A stretch of 64,000 bases of DNA from Streptomyces sp. PH10-H1 (GTDB taxonomy: Bacteria > Actinomycetota > Actinomycetes > Streptomycetales > Streptomycetaceae). Location of the stretch: contig NZ_JASISZ010000021.1 of assembly GCF_030063355.1 (NCBI RefSeq), positions 1 through 64,000 of the forward strand, in the 5' to 3' direction. Of the stretch, positions 22,118-30,867 are shown in pieces. Below the pieces are notes generated by a model, which did no database searches, was not told the origin of the DNA, and was given only the letters and a program-made list of their open reading frames with translations. How positions within the stretch are numbered: the first letter of the stretch is position 1; the number at the start of each line of letters is the position of its first letter. A program made the position numbers and the translations under genes.

Positions 22118-23296
22118 GTGACGGTGCTGACGTGGGTCGCTGGGGTGTCGCTGCTGGCGTGGGTGTGGCTGCTGCTGGCACAGGGGTTCTTCTGGCGGAC
22201 GGACGTCCGGCTGCCGGTGGGCGACATGCCCGCGGAGCCGGCGATGTGGCCGACGGTGGCCGTCGTGGTGCCCGCGCGGGATGAGGCAGCGGTGCTGCCG
22301 CGGAGCCTGCCGTCGCTGCTGGCGCAGGACTATCCGGGCCGGGCCGAGGTCTTCCTGATCGACGACGGCAGCTCGGACGGGACGGGCGACACGGCCAGGT
22401 CGCTCGGCGCGCGGCACGGCGGGCTGCCCCTGACGGTGGCCTCGCCCGGCGAGCTTCCGGCGGGCTGGACCGGGAAACTGTGGGGCGTGCGGCACGGCAT
22501 CGCGCTGGCCGGCGAGCGGATCCGCGCGGAGTATCTGCTGCTCACGGACGCGGACATCGCGCATGAACCGGACTCGCTGCGCGCACTGGTGGCGGCGGCG
22601 CGGGCGGCGGAACTCGACATGGTGTCGCTGATGGCCAGGCTGCGCGTGGAGACGGCGTGGGAACGGCTGATCGTCCCGGCGTTCGTCTACTTCTTCGCCC
22701 AGCTGTATCCGTTCCGCTGGATCAACCGGCCGGGCGGCAGGACCGCGGCCGCGGCCGGCGGCTGCGTTCTCATCCGCCGCACGGCGGTCGAGGCGGCGGG
22801 GGTGCCGGAGTCGATCCGGCACGCGGTGATCGACGATGTCGCGCTGGCCCGCGCGGTCAAGAACAGCGGCGGCCGGATCTGGCTCGGCCTGGCGGACCGG
22901 GTGGACAGCGTGCGCCCCTATCCGGACCTGGGTGAGCTGTGGCGGATGGTGTCGCGCAGCGCCTACGCGCAGCTGCGGCACAATCCGGCGGTGCTGGCGG
23001 CGACGGTGGCCGGGCTCGTCCTCGTCTACCTGGTGCCGCCGCTGGCGGCATTGGGCGGCGCGGCGGCGGGCGCCCGGCCGCTGTGCGCTCTGGGCGCGGC
23101 CGCATGGGCGGTGATGGCGGGCACCTATCTGCCGATGCTGCGCTACTACCGGCAGCCGCTGTGGCTCGCGCCGCTGCTCCCGTTCACGGCGGCGCTGTAT
23201 CTGCTGATGACGGTCGATTCCGCGGTCCAGCACTACCGCGGCCGGGGCGCCGCGTGGAAGGGCCGGACCTACGCGCGCCCCGACGCCTCGGCGTAG
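22118..23296 (+). CDS. HpnB-like glycosyltransferase (GT2)
   Basis: About 392 residues from GTG 22118. A membrane anchor (8-25) precedes a GT2 catalytic domain: V-V-P-A-R-D-E-A, D-D-G-S-S-D-G-T (82-89), G-W-T-G-K-L-W-G, T-D-A-D-I (D-x-D), and a D-D-V-A-L-A acceptor-side motif. Two to three hydrophobic C-terminal helices follow. The P-A-G-W-T-G-K-L-W and I-V-P-A-F-V-Y-F-F-A-Q-L-Y-P-F stretches match hopene-associated HpnB. No hopanoid genes lie in this window, so the lipid acceptor is inferred. Its 3' end overlaps the next, convergent gene by 28 bases. Confidence 0.85.
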   Translation: MTVLTWVAGVSLLAWVWLLLAQGFFWRTDVRLPVGDMPAEPAMWPTVAVVVPARDEAAVLPRSLPSLLAQDYPGRAEVFLIDDGSSDGTGDTARSLGARHGGLPLTVASPGELPAGWTGKLWGVRHGIALAGERIRAEYLLLTDADIAHEPDSLRALVAAARAAELDMVSLMARLRVETAWERLIVPAFVYFFAQLYPFRWINRPGGRTAAAAGGCVLIRRTAVEAAGVPESIRHAVIDDVALARAVKNSGGRIWLGLADRVDSVRPYPDLGELWRMVSRSAYAQLRHNPAVLAATVAGLVLVYLVPPLAALGGAAAGARPLCALGAAAWAVMAGTYLPMLRYYRQPLWLAPLLPFTAALYLLMTVDSAVQHYRGRGAAWKGRTYARPDASA

Positions 23297-24417
23297 ACCG
23301 CAGCCAGCCGGGCGCCGACGGCGGCCGGGCCGAAGAGCCGCCGGGTCCGCTCCGCGAGTGCGGCGGGCTGCCGCAGGCGCAGTTCCGCGGCGGCTTCGAC
23401 GAGCGCGCGGGCGAGGGCCCGCGGATCGGAGGGCGGTACGAGGATGCCGCCGTCGTGGCCGACGAGTTCGGGCAGTGCTCCGGTGCGGGTGCCGACTACC
23501 GGGGTCCCGCAGCACAGCGCGTCCAGCGCGCCGGTGCCGAAGCCGCTGACGTGGCGCGCGTCGGCGTAGAGGTCCGCGTGCGCGAGGGCGTGCAGGGTCC
23601 CCTCGCGGCCGAGATCGCCGACAAGGACGGCGGCGCCGTTGGTCTCCGTGCGCTCGATGCGTTCCTGCAGGGCGTCGATCCCCGGTCCGTCGCCGATGAT
23701 CCGCAGCCGCAGCCGCGGATCCTTGCCGAAGGCCTCGGCGAACGCATCGACCAGGACGTCCCATCCCTCGTTCTCCACGACCGGGCCGGCGGCCACGATG
23801 CGCACCGGGTCCTGGCTGATCCGCGCCCGGGCGGGTACGGCCGGCAGCGCCTCGGTGTCCACGGGGTGCGGCACCAGCCGGTGGCGGCCGGGGAGCCCGA
23901 GTTCACCGAGCCGGGCGAGCAGCATGTCGCTGACCGGCAGGACCGCGGCCGCCTCCCGGTACAGGCGCGCCGCGCGCCGCCGGTCGAGAAGGCCCGGGAG
24001 CGGCCGCGTCGGGTGCCCGAGCCAGCGGCGGTCGTGCTCGGAGACGACGTACGGGATGCCCGTGACCCGGGACAGCCACGGCAGGTGGCCGGCCGCGCCG
24101 GGGGCATGGGCGTGCAGGACGTCGACCGCACCGCACTCCGCGCTCTCGACCTGCAGGACCGCCTCGATGCGGCCTGCGGTGATGCGGTGCCCGAGCGCAC
24201 CGCCGGGCACGTGGCTCCGGTCCCGGTCCGCGGACTCGATCTCGTAGCGGTGCGGCCGCCGCTCGTCGCGCCCGGCGAAGGGGAGCCCCGGCAGCGGCGG
24301 TGTGCTCAACGACCCGACGGTGACCAGTTCGACGACATCGGCCACCGTGCCCGCGGCCGTGCGCCAGACGTCCGGCCGCTGCGGCCCGTCGGGCCCGGAC
24401 AGCATGGCGACCCGCAC
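23269..24417 (-). CDS. GT4-type glycosyltransferase
   Basis: About 382 residues from GTG 24417 (V-R-V-A-M-L-S-G-P), preceded by GAGGGG-TGAGG. GT-B fold: N-terminal domain with D-V-L-H-A-H-A-P-G-A-A-G and Y-V-V-S-E-H-D; C-terminal domain with R-I-V-A-A-G-P-V-V-E-N-E-G-W-D and a nucleotide-sugar site around G-F-G-T-G-A-L-D-A-L-C-C-G-T-P-V-V-G. The usual E-x7-E of GT4 is altered (S-G-F-G-T-G-A-L-D-A). Cytoplasmic; donor and acceptor unknown. Convergent with, and overlapping, the HpnB-like gene. Confidence 0.83.
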   Translation of the reverse strand: MRVAMLSGPDGPQRPDVWRTAAGTVADVVELVTVGSLSTPPLPGLPFAGRDERRPHRYEIESADRDRSHVPGGALGHRITAGRIEAVLQVESAECGAVDVLHAHAPGAAGHLPWLSRVTGIPYVVSEHDRRWLGHPTRPLPGLLDRRRAARLYREAAAVLPVSDMLLARLGELGLPGRHRLVPHPVDTEALPAVPARARISQDPVRIVAAGPVVENEGWDVLVDAFAEAFGKDPRLRLRIIGDGPGIDALQERIERTETNGAAVLVGDLGREGTLHALAHADLYADARHVSGFGTGALDALCCGTPVVGTRTGALPELVGHDGGILVPPSDPRALARALVEAAAELRLRQPAALAERTRRLFGPAAVGARLAAVYAEASGRA

Positions 24418-24551
24418 GGCCTCACCCCTCGCGACCCTCAGCGACCCTCGACGACCTCGCGGAATCCCGTGGAATCCACCGGAATCCCCCGCTCCGGGAG
24501 TCACTCTGGCACAGCGTCAGAGCCGTGAGGGCAGGTTTGGCGCGCTCCGGG

Positions 24552-25907
24552 TCACTTACGGCCCGGTGTCCAGTTCATGCCCCATCCGTAGGCGTAGTCG
24601 ACGGTGCGCTGCGGGCTCACCCCGCGCTGCGGCACCAGGTAGCGCGCCTCGCGCTGGACCATCAGGTCACCGCCCTGGTTGGTGATCAGCGCCAGGGCGC
24701 AGACGGTCGACGGCACGGTGCACTCGTCGAGCGAGAAGTCGATCGGGGCACCGTTCAGTGGCTGCAGGGTGACGGTCGCGTGCAGACCGGCGAAGCTCCG
24801 GGCACCTTCGTAGATCGTCACGAAGATCAGGATCCGGCGGAAGGCCGCCTTGTGGTCGAGGTTGATGGTGAGGTTCTCGCCGGACTCCGAGCCGCCGGTT
24901 CTGTCGTCTCCGTCGAGATGCAGATACGGCGGCTGGTGGAGGGACCCGAAGGAGTTGCCGAGCGCTTGGACCACGCCCTTGCTGCCGTCGGTGAGTTCGA
25001 ACAGGGCGCACAGGTCGAGATCGAGGTCGGAGTGGAAGGCCGAGGCCATCCCGCTCTTGAGCCCCCAGCCCTTGAACTGCTTGTGCACCTGCCAGCTCAG
25101 ATTGACGCGCATCGCGCCGGAGGTGCCGCCCTGTTTGGTGAGGGAGACCGACGGCGCCTCCTTGGTGAGCGTCACCTTCGTGAGCCGGACGGGCTGCGGC
25201 GCGGACGGCGGCTGCATCGGCGGGGGCGGAGCCTGGTACGACTGCGGCTGCGGCTGGGTCTGGAAGGGCGGCTGCTGCGGCTGCGACTGGTACGGCGACG
25301 GCGGGACCTGGTACGGCTGCGGCGGCTGCACCACGGGAACGGGAGCGGGGGCAGGAGCAGGGGGTACGGGCGCGGCGGCGGGCGGCTCGTCGACGGAGAT
25401 CCCGAAGTCCGTGGCGAGTCCGCCGAGTCCGCTGCCGTAGCCCTGCCCCACCGCGCGGAACTTCCACGCGCCCTGCCGCCGGTAGAGCTCGCCGAGTACG
25501 AACGCCGTCTCGACGGACGCGTCGGTGCTGTCGAAGCGGGCCAGCTCCGCGCCGGTGGCCGGATCCGTGAGGCGGATGTGCAGACCGGGGATCCGCCCGA
25601 AGGTGCCACCGTCGCAGGAGGCGGCGAGCACGATCGTCTCGATGGCGGGTTCGACGCCGCCGAGGTCGACCGACAGGGCGTCCGTCACCGCGTCACCCGC
25701 GGTGCGCTTGCCCTCGTGGCGTACGGCACCGGACGCGTGCACGGGCTGGTTGTAGAAGACGAAGTCCGCGTCGGACCGGACCTTGCCTCCCACCAGCAGC
25801 AGGGCGGAGGCGTCCGCGTCCGGGACTCCGGGGCCCGTCCGCCATCCCAGCTCCACGCGGACCGTCGGCACGGACACCAGCACGTTCATGCCCTTGCGCA
25901 TCGTCAT
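24552..25907 (-). CDS. TerD-domain / TerA-like fusion protein
   Basis: 451 residues from ATG 25907 (GGGGGAGAG upstream). Residues 1-170 are a TerD-type calcium-binding domain ([10 protein letters not shown] ... L-S-V-D-L ... F-G-I-S-V). About 173-238 is a Pro/Gln-rich linker, and about 240-451 is a second TerD-superfamily domain most like TerA ([11 protein letters not shown] ... L-D-G-D-D-R-T-G ... S-G-E-N-L-T-I-N-L). Ter proteins act in tellurite/stress responses at the inner membrane, often with phosphoribosyl and metal-binding partners; none is encoded next to this gene. Confidence 0.88.
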   Translation of the reverse strand: MTMRKGMNVLVSVPTVRVELGWRTGPGVPDADASALLLVGGKVRSDADFVFYNQPVHASGAVRHEGKRTAGDAVTDALSVDLGGVEPAIETIVLAASCDGGTFGRIPGLHIRLTDPATGAELARFDSTDASVETAFVLGELYRRQGAWKFRAVGQGYGSGLGGLATDFGISVDEPPAAAPVPPAPAPAPVPVVQPPQPYQVPPSPYQSQPQQPPFQTQPQPQSYQAPPPPMQPPSAPQPVRLTKVTLTKEAPSVSLTKQGGTSGAMRVNLSWQVHKQFKGWGLKSGMASAFHSDLDLDLCALFELTDGSKGVVQALGNSFGSLHQPPYLHLDGDDRTGGSESGENLTINLDHKAAFRRILIFVTIYEGARSFAGLHATVTLQPLNGAPIDFSLDECTVPSTVCALALITNQGGDLMVQREARYLVPQRGVSPQRTVDYAYGWGMNWTPGRK

Positions 25908-26162
25908 GCTCTCCCCCTCTGCACGGTGCCGCCCAAGGTAGCGGGACCCATCGTCGTGGTGAGGAACCCATGCTGCCGCTCCGCGGCGCGGGCGACCGCC
26001 GGTAACGCCCCGCGGGCACGCCTTTTACGCGATCTCAACGCTCAATGATGACCGATTTTCGTTGATTCGCTCGTATTGGGGGTCAGGCGTCACTCACAGC
26101 ACACAAAACAACCCTCTAATCGGTCTCCCCAACCAGCACATCGTGGGCTTAACTTAAGTGCC

Positions 26163-26756
26163 ATGAGCTCCCCCCGCGGCACCTATGGCGGCGGCTACTA
26201 CGCAGCGCCGTCCTTCCCGGACACGCCGATCTACGACAGCCTCGTCGCTGAGCGCGGCACCCCCCAGATCGCCCCGATCAGGGTCCCCGCCGAGTACGCC
26301 GTGTATGACACGGGCAGTAACCTCCCGGCCTTGTCGAATCTGCCCGCGCTGACGTCCGGCCCGTCCCAGTACGGGCAGTACGCGCCCGCGCAGGGGGGGT
26401 ACAACGGCTACCCGTCGGCGGGTTACCAGCCCCAGCCCGCGCCGGTACAGCACGCTCCCGCGCCGTACATCCCGCAGCAGTCGGGGGCGGCGCGCGCGAA
26501 CGGCTCGTACAACGGCTTCAACGGCGCGAACACCTTCAACAACGGCGCCAACGGGTACAACGGCGGTGGGACCGGGAGCTACCCGGTGCAGCAGCCGCCG
26601 CAGGCCCAGGCTCCGCAGCAGGGCACGGGCTACGAGTCCGCGCGCCCGGTGCCGGCGCGCCCCGTGCCTCCCCGCCAGGTGCCGAACGGCTATGCGGAGG
26701 ATCCCTACCAGCGCCGGCCGCTCGGCCAGGGGAACCAGGGCTACTACCAGGGCTGA
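26163..26756 (+). CDS. DUF6643-type low-complexity protein
   Basis: 197 residues from ATG 26163. The conserved N-terminus T-Y-G-G-G-Y-Y ... S-F-P-D-T-P-I-Y-D-S-L-V-A-E-R-G-T-P-Q-I-A-P-I-R-V-P is one I recall as DUF6643, found throughout Streptomyces. The remainder is rich in Gly, Asn, Tyr, Pro and Gln and probably unfolded. No signal peptide or helix. Function unknown. The 250-bp upstream region is AT-richer than average. Confidence 0.82.
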   Translation: MSSPRGTYGGGYYAAPSFPDTPIYDSLVAERGTPQIAPIRVPAEYAVYDTGSNLPALSNLPALTSGPSQYGQYAPAQGGYNGYPSAGYQPQPAPVQHAPAPYIPQQSGAARANGSYNGFNGANTFNNGANGYNGGGTGSYPVQQPPQAQAPQQGTGYESARPVPARPVPPRQVPNGYAEDPYQRRPLGQGNQGYYQG

Positions 26757-26819
26757 CCGTCGGCGCCGCCTGTGGATGGTCGCTGTACCGATGTCAGCCT
26801 GTCCTGGCAGGATGCCGTT

Positions 26820-27647
26820 ATGTCGACGAACGCCCTGCTCAGCGCCCTGCACATCTACCCGGTCAAATCACTTCGGGGCCTCACCCCCGAGGTGGCGGAC
26901 GTGGAGCCGTGGGGGCTTGCCGGAGACCGCAGGTGGATGCTGGTGGACGCGGACGGGCGTGTCGTCACCCAGCGGCAGCAGCCGCGCCTGGCACTGGTGA
27001 CCGCAGAACCGTCGGGGGGCGGTTCGCTGCGGTTCACCGCGCCCGGCCGGCAGGCCCTGCGGGTGGCCGTGCCCCGACCCGGGACGACGGAACCGGTGCT
27101 GATCTTCAAGGACAAGGTCGAGGCCGTGCACGCGGACACCGCGGCCGACTCCTGGTTCAGCGACTACCTCGGCGCGCGGTCGCGGCTGATGCACATGGAC
27201 GACCCGTCGGTGCGCCGCCCGGTCAACCCCGAATACTCCATCCCCGGCGACACCGTGACGTTCGCCGACGGCTATCCGCTGCTCGTCACCACCACCGCCT
27301 CCCTCGACGCCCTCAACTCCCATATCGCGCGCGGCGACCACTCGTCCGAGGGGCCCGTGCCGATGAACCGCTTCCGGCCGAACGCGGTCGTGGACGGCAC
27401 CGAGGCGTGGGCCGAGGACGGCTGGCGGCGGATCAGGATCGGCGAGGTCTCCTTCCGCGTCGCCAGGTCCTGCGCGCGCTGCGCCGTACCGACCACGAAC
27501 CAGGAGACGGCGGAACGCGGCAGGGAGCCGCTGCGCAGCCTGGCCAGGCACCACCGGATCGACGGCGCGACGATCTTCGGCCAGAACCTGATACCGGAGC
27601 ACCCCGGAACCCTGCGGGTCGGCGACCCGTTGACCATCCTGGAGTGA
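26820..27647 (+). CDS. MOSC-domain protein (YcbX-like)
   Basis: About 275 residues. N-terminal beta-barrel domain (I-Y-P-V-K-S-L-R-G ... G-L-A-G-D-R-R-W-M-L-V-D ... Q-R-Q-Q-P-R-L) followed by a MOSC domain with M-N-R-F-R-P-N and the conserved cysteine in R-S-C-A-R-C. MOSC domains bind molybdenum cofactor or carry sulfur; YcbX-type proteins reduce N-hydroxylated compounds with electron-transfer partners. The ferredoxin domain seen in some relatives is absent, so an external donor is needed. Confidence 0.9.
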   Translation: MSTNALLSALHIYPVKSLRGLTPEVADVEPWGLAGDRRWMLVDADGRVVTQRQQPRLALVTAEPSGGGSLRFTAPGRQALRVAVPRPGTTEPVLIFKDKVEAVHADTAADSWFSDYLGARSRLMHMDDPSVRRPVNPEYSIPGDTVTFADGYPLLVTTTASLDALNSHIARGDHSSEGPVPMNRFRPNAVVDGTEAWAEDGWRRIRIGEVSFRVARSCARCAVPTTNQETAERGREPLRSLARHHRIDGATIFGQNLIPEHPGTLRVGDPLTILE

Positions 27648-27743
27648 GGCGTCAAGGCATCGCTCCTGCGACCCCGCACGGATGACTCCGCGCATGTGTC
27701 GCGCCGTTTGAGGTATTTGGACGGTGGAAGGGGGTGCTGCTCC

Positions 27744-28346
27744 ATGGGCTCCAAGGTGCGGCTGTGGCGATGGCGGCGCAATCCGCTGCGCCGGAGATCC
27801 GATCTGGCCGAGGCGTGGATCGGCCTGGCCACCGTGATCCTGCTGCTCTGTGCCGTGGCCGCGGCCGGCTGGCTGACCGGCCAGGCCACGAACCGCGGGC
27901 TGCAGCGCACCGTTCGCCACCAGCTGGCCGAGCGCGGCCTGGTGCCCGCCGCCGTGCTCGGGACCGCACCCCGGTCGGCGGCGGGAGCGGACGCCGACTC
28001 CGGACGGGGGCGCGACCGCCGGCACGGCGCCGTACTGAGCTGGACGGCGCCGGACGGCTCCGCGCGGAGCGGCACCGTCCGGGTGGAGGCCCAGCAGCGC
28101 GTCGGCGGCCGGCTGCACATCTGGACCGACCGCAGTGGGCAGCCGGTCGATCCGCCGCTGGACCACGCCACCGCCGCCGCCCACGCGGCGCTGGCCGGAT
28201 TCGGCTCGGCGGCCGTGGCGGGCGTGGGGGTGGTGGCAGCACGGCAGTTGCTGCTGCGGCGGCTGATGCGCCGCCGGCTGCTCGAATGGGAGCGCGAATG
28301 GGCACGCGTCGGCCAGGACTGGGGGCGGGCCGGGGCCGGCGGCTGA
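27744..28346 (+). CDS. Rv1733c-like membrane protein
   Basis: 200 residues from ATG 27744 (GGAAGGGGG upstream). The start V-R-L-W-R-W-R-R-N-P-L-R-R-R-S-D is typical of the actinobacterial Rv1733c family. Two membrane helices (about 23-45 and 150-172) enclose an extracytoplasmic domain with L-S-W-T-A-P-D-G and W-T-D-R-S-G-Q-P. Function unknown. The C-terminus is a basic amphipathic stretch (R-R-L-M-R-R-R-L-L-E-W-E-R-E-W). Confidence 0.85.
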   Translation: MGSKVRLWRWRRNPLRRRSDLAEAWIGLATVILLLCAVAAAGWLTGQATNRGLQRTVRHQLAERGLVPAAVLGTAPRSAAGADADSGRGRDRRHGAVLSWTAPDGSARSGTVRVEAQQRVGGRLHIWTDRSGQPVDPPLDHATAAAHAALAGFGSAAVAGVGVVAARQLLLRRLMRRRLLEWEREWARVGQDWGRAGAGG

Positions 28347-28467
28347 CGGCCTGCCCTCGATGGGGAGTGGGTGGTCGTCAGCCTGACTCGTCATGGAGTG
28401 CGCCCCACGCACGCTACGGTGGAGCCCCCGGTCGGCTATACGCAAGAGGTGGGGGCAGGGCAGCCCG

Positions 28468-30867
28468 ATGGCACATGGCGTGGTGCAGGTGACCAGCACG
28501 AGCAGCTCGCGGTGGCGCCGCCGAACGGGAGAGTACGAGACTCTGGCCGCGGCCCTGGAAGCGGCCGGTGACGGGGACGTCCTCTCGATCGCGCCGGGCA
28601 CCTACCGGGAGAATCTCGTCGTCAGCCGGGCCGTCACGCTGCGCGCCGCGGAAGGCCTGGGCTCGGTGCGCATCGCCCCCGCCGGCGGGGTGGCGCTGAC
28701 CATACGCGCGGCAGCACTCCTGCAGCACCTGACCGTCGAGGGGCAGGACACCTCGGTGGCCGCCCTGCTCATCGAGGGCTGCGCGCCGGAACTGACCGGG
28801 CTTCGGGTCAGCACCAGATCGGCCGTCGGGATAGAGGTGCGCGACAGCGCCCGGCCCACCGTCCGGCACTGCACCGTGGACAATCCGGCGGGCCTGGGGA
28901 TCAGCGTCCTGGAGTCGGCCGGCGGGCTGTTCGAGGACTGCGAAGTGGTCTGCGCGGGGCAGACCGGCGTCTCGGTACGCGGTGGCGCCTCGCCCCGGCT
29001 GGAGCGCTGCCGCATCCACCACACCTCCGGCGCGGGCCTGGCGCTCACCGACGAGGGCACCTCCGCCGAGGCCGTCGGCTGCGAGGTCTACGAGATCAAG
29101 GGCACCGGCGTGCAGGTCGCCTCGCGCGCCACCGGGCGCTTCACCGACTGCCAGGTGCACCGCACCACCGGCGACGGGATCACCCTCGACACCGACGCGG
29201 TGCTCACCCTGTCCGACTGCGACATCCACGACATCCCCGAGAACGCGATCGACCTGCGGGCCCGTTCGGTGCTCACCCTCACCCGCTCCACGGTGCGCCG
29301 CTTCGGCCGCAACGGCCTCTCGGTGTGGGACCCCGGTACCCGGGTGGACGCCAACCAGTGCGAGATCCACGACAGTACGGGCGACTACCCGGCGGTCTGG
29401 GTGAGCGACGGGGCCGCGGCCGTACTGGACTCCTGCCGGGTGCACGACGTGCCCGACGCCCTGTTCGTGCTCGACCGCGGCTCCCGGGCCGATGTGGTGG
29501 ACAGCGACTTCTCCCAGGTCCGCAACACGGCGGTGTCGGTGAGCGACGGCGCGACCGTCCAGCTCGACGACTGCCGGATCCGTGAGGCCGCCACCGGCGC
29601 CTGGTTCCGCGACCACGGCAGCGGCGGCACGCTGGCGCAGGTCACGATCGACGACACGGCGACCGGTGTCATCGTCACCAAGGGCGCCGATCCGGCGCTG
29701 GAGAACTGCACGGTCACCAATCCCGCGGAGGCCGGTTTCTATGTCTCGGCCGAGGGCCGCGGCACCTTCACCGGCTGCCGGGTCACCGGCAGCCGCGGCT
29801 ACGGCTTCCATGTCATCGACGGCTGCCGCACCACCCTGACCCGCTGCCGCACCGAGCGCTGCGCGCGCGGGGGCTACGAGTTCGCCGAGCCGGGCCCGGT
29901 CACCAAGGACTGCACCAGCGACAAGGCCGCCGAGTACACCCCCGACGCCGGGCAGCAGGTGACCGCGGTGGCCGGCGTGCAGTCGTTCGGGCTGCTGGGC
30001 GGGGTGCCCAAGCAGGGTCCCGCGGAGCCCGCGGAACCGGAGCCCGCGCCGTCGATCCGTGCCTCGGACGACGTGCTGGGCGAACTCGACGCGCTCGTCG
30101 GCCTGGACAGCGTCAAGCGCGAGGTGCGCACCCTCATCGACCTGATCGCCGTCGGCCGGCGCCGGCAGGAGGCCGGGCTCAAGGCCCCGTCGCTGCGCAG
30201 ACATCTGGTCTTCACCGGCTCCCCCGGCACCGGCAAGACCACGGTGGCGCGGCTGTACGGCGAGATCCTCGCCGCGCTGGGGGTGCTGCAGCGCGGGCAT
30301 CTGGTCGAGGTGGCCCGGGTGGACCTGGTCGGCGAGCACATCGGCTCGACCGCCATCCGCACCCAGGAGGCGTTCGACCGGGCGCGCGGCGGGGTGCTGT
30401 TCATCGACGAGGCGTACGCGCTGTCGCCCGAGGACTCCGGGCGGGACTTCGGCCGCGAGGCGATCGACACGCTGGTGAAGCTCATGGAGGACCACCGCGA
30501 CGCGGTGGTGGTCATCGTGGCCGGGTACACCGCCGAGATGGAGCGCTTCCTGGCCTCCAACCCCGGTGTGGCATCGCGTTTCTCACGCACCATCACCTTC
30601 GGCGACTACACGGCCGAGGAGCTGCTGCGGATCGTGGAGGCGCAGGCGATCGAGCACGAGTACCAGCTCGGCGACGACGCGGGCGACGCGATCCTCAAGT
30701 ACTTCAACGCGCTCCCCCGGGGACCTGGCTTCGGCAACGGCCGCACGGCGCGCCAGACGTTCGAGGCCATGGTCGAACGGCACGCGGGACGCCTCGCGCA
30801 CGTCACCGAGCCGAGCCATGACGAACTGCAGCTGCTCTACCCGGAGGACCTGCCCGAACTGCCCTGA
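28468..30867 (+). CDS. Beta-helix / CbxX-type AAA ATPase fusion
   Basis: About 799 residues from ATG 28468. Residues ~20-510 are a right-handed parallel beta-helix with some 18 turns (recurring D-C-x-I, V-x-x-C-x-V, G-I-x-V patterns). Residues ~550-799 are an AAA+ module of the CbxX/SpoVK/EccA type: Walker A G-S-P-G-T-G-K-T (584-591), Walker B V-L-F-I-D-E (643-648), sensor and arginine-finger region F-L-A-S-N-P-G-V-A-S-R-F. No signal peptide, so cytoplasmic. The helix may present a binding surface to a partner remodelled by the ATPase. It ends convergently, overlapping the next gene by 31 bases. Confidence 0.92.
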   Translation: MAHGVVQVTSTSSSRWRRRTGEYETLAAALEAAGDGDVLSIAPGTYRENLVVSRAVTLRAAEGLGSVRIAPAGGVALTIRAAALLQHLTVEGQDTSVAALLIEGCAPELTGLRVSTRSAVGIEVRDSARPTVRHCTVDNPAGLGISVLESAGGLFEDCEVVCAGQTGVSVRGGASPRLERCRIHHTSGAGLALTDEGTSAEAVGCEVYEIKGTGVQVASRATGRFTDCQVHRTTGDGITLDTDAVLTLSDCDIHDIPENAIDLRARSVLTLTRSTVRRFGRNGLSVWDPGTRVDANQCEIHDSTGDYPAVWVSDGAAAVLDSCRVHDVPDALFVLDRGSRADVVDSDFSQVRNTAVSVSDGATVQLDDCRIREAATGAWFRDHGSGGTLAQVTIDDTATGVIVTKGADPALENCTVTNPAEAGFYVSAEGRGTFTGCRVTGSRGYGFHVIDGCRTTLTRCRTERCARGGYEFAEPGPVTKDCTSDKAAEYTPDAGQQVTAVAGVQSFGLLGGVPKQGPAEPAEPEPAPSIRASDDVLGELDALVGLDSVKREVRTLIDLIAVGRRRQEAGLKAPSLRRHLVFTGSPGTGKTTVARLYGEILAALGVLQRGHLVEVARVDLVGEHIGSTAIRTQEAFDRARGGVLFIDEAYALSPEDSGRDFGREAIDTLVKLMEDHRDAVVVIVAGYTAEMERFLASNPGVASRFSRTITFGDYTAEELLRIVEAQAIEHEYQLGDDAGDAILKYFNALPRGPGFGNGRTARQTFEAMVERHAGRLAHVTEPSHDELQLLYPEDLPELP

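Noticed and set aside
22118-24417. Hopanoid biosynthesis cluster
   Set aside because: Only an HpnB-like enzyme is present; no squalene/hopene cyclase or other hpn gene is in the window.
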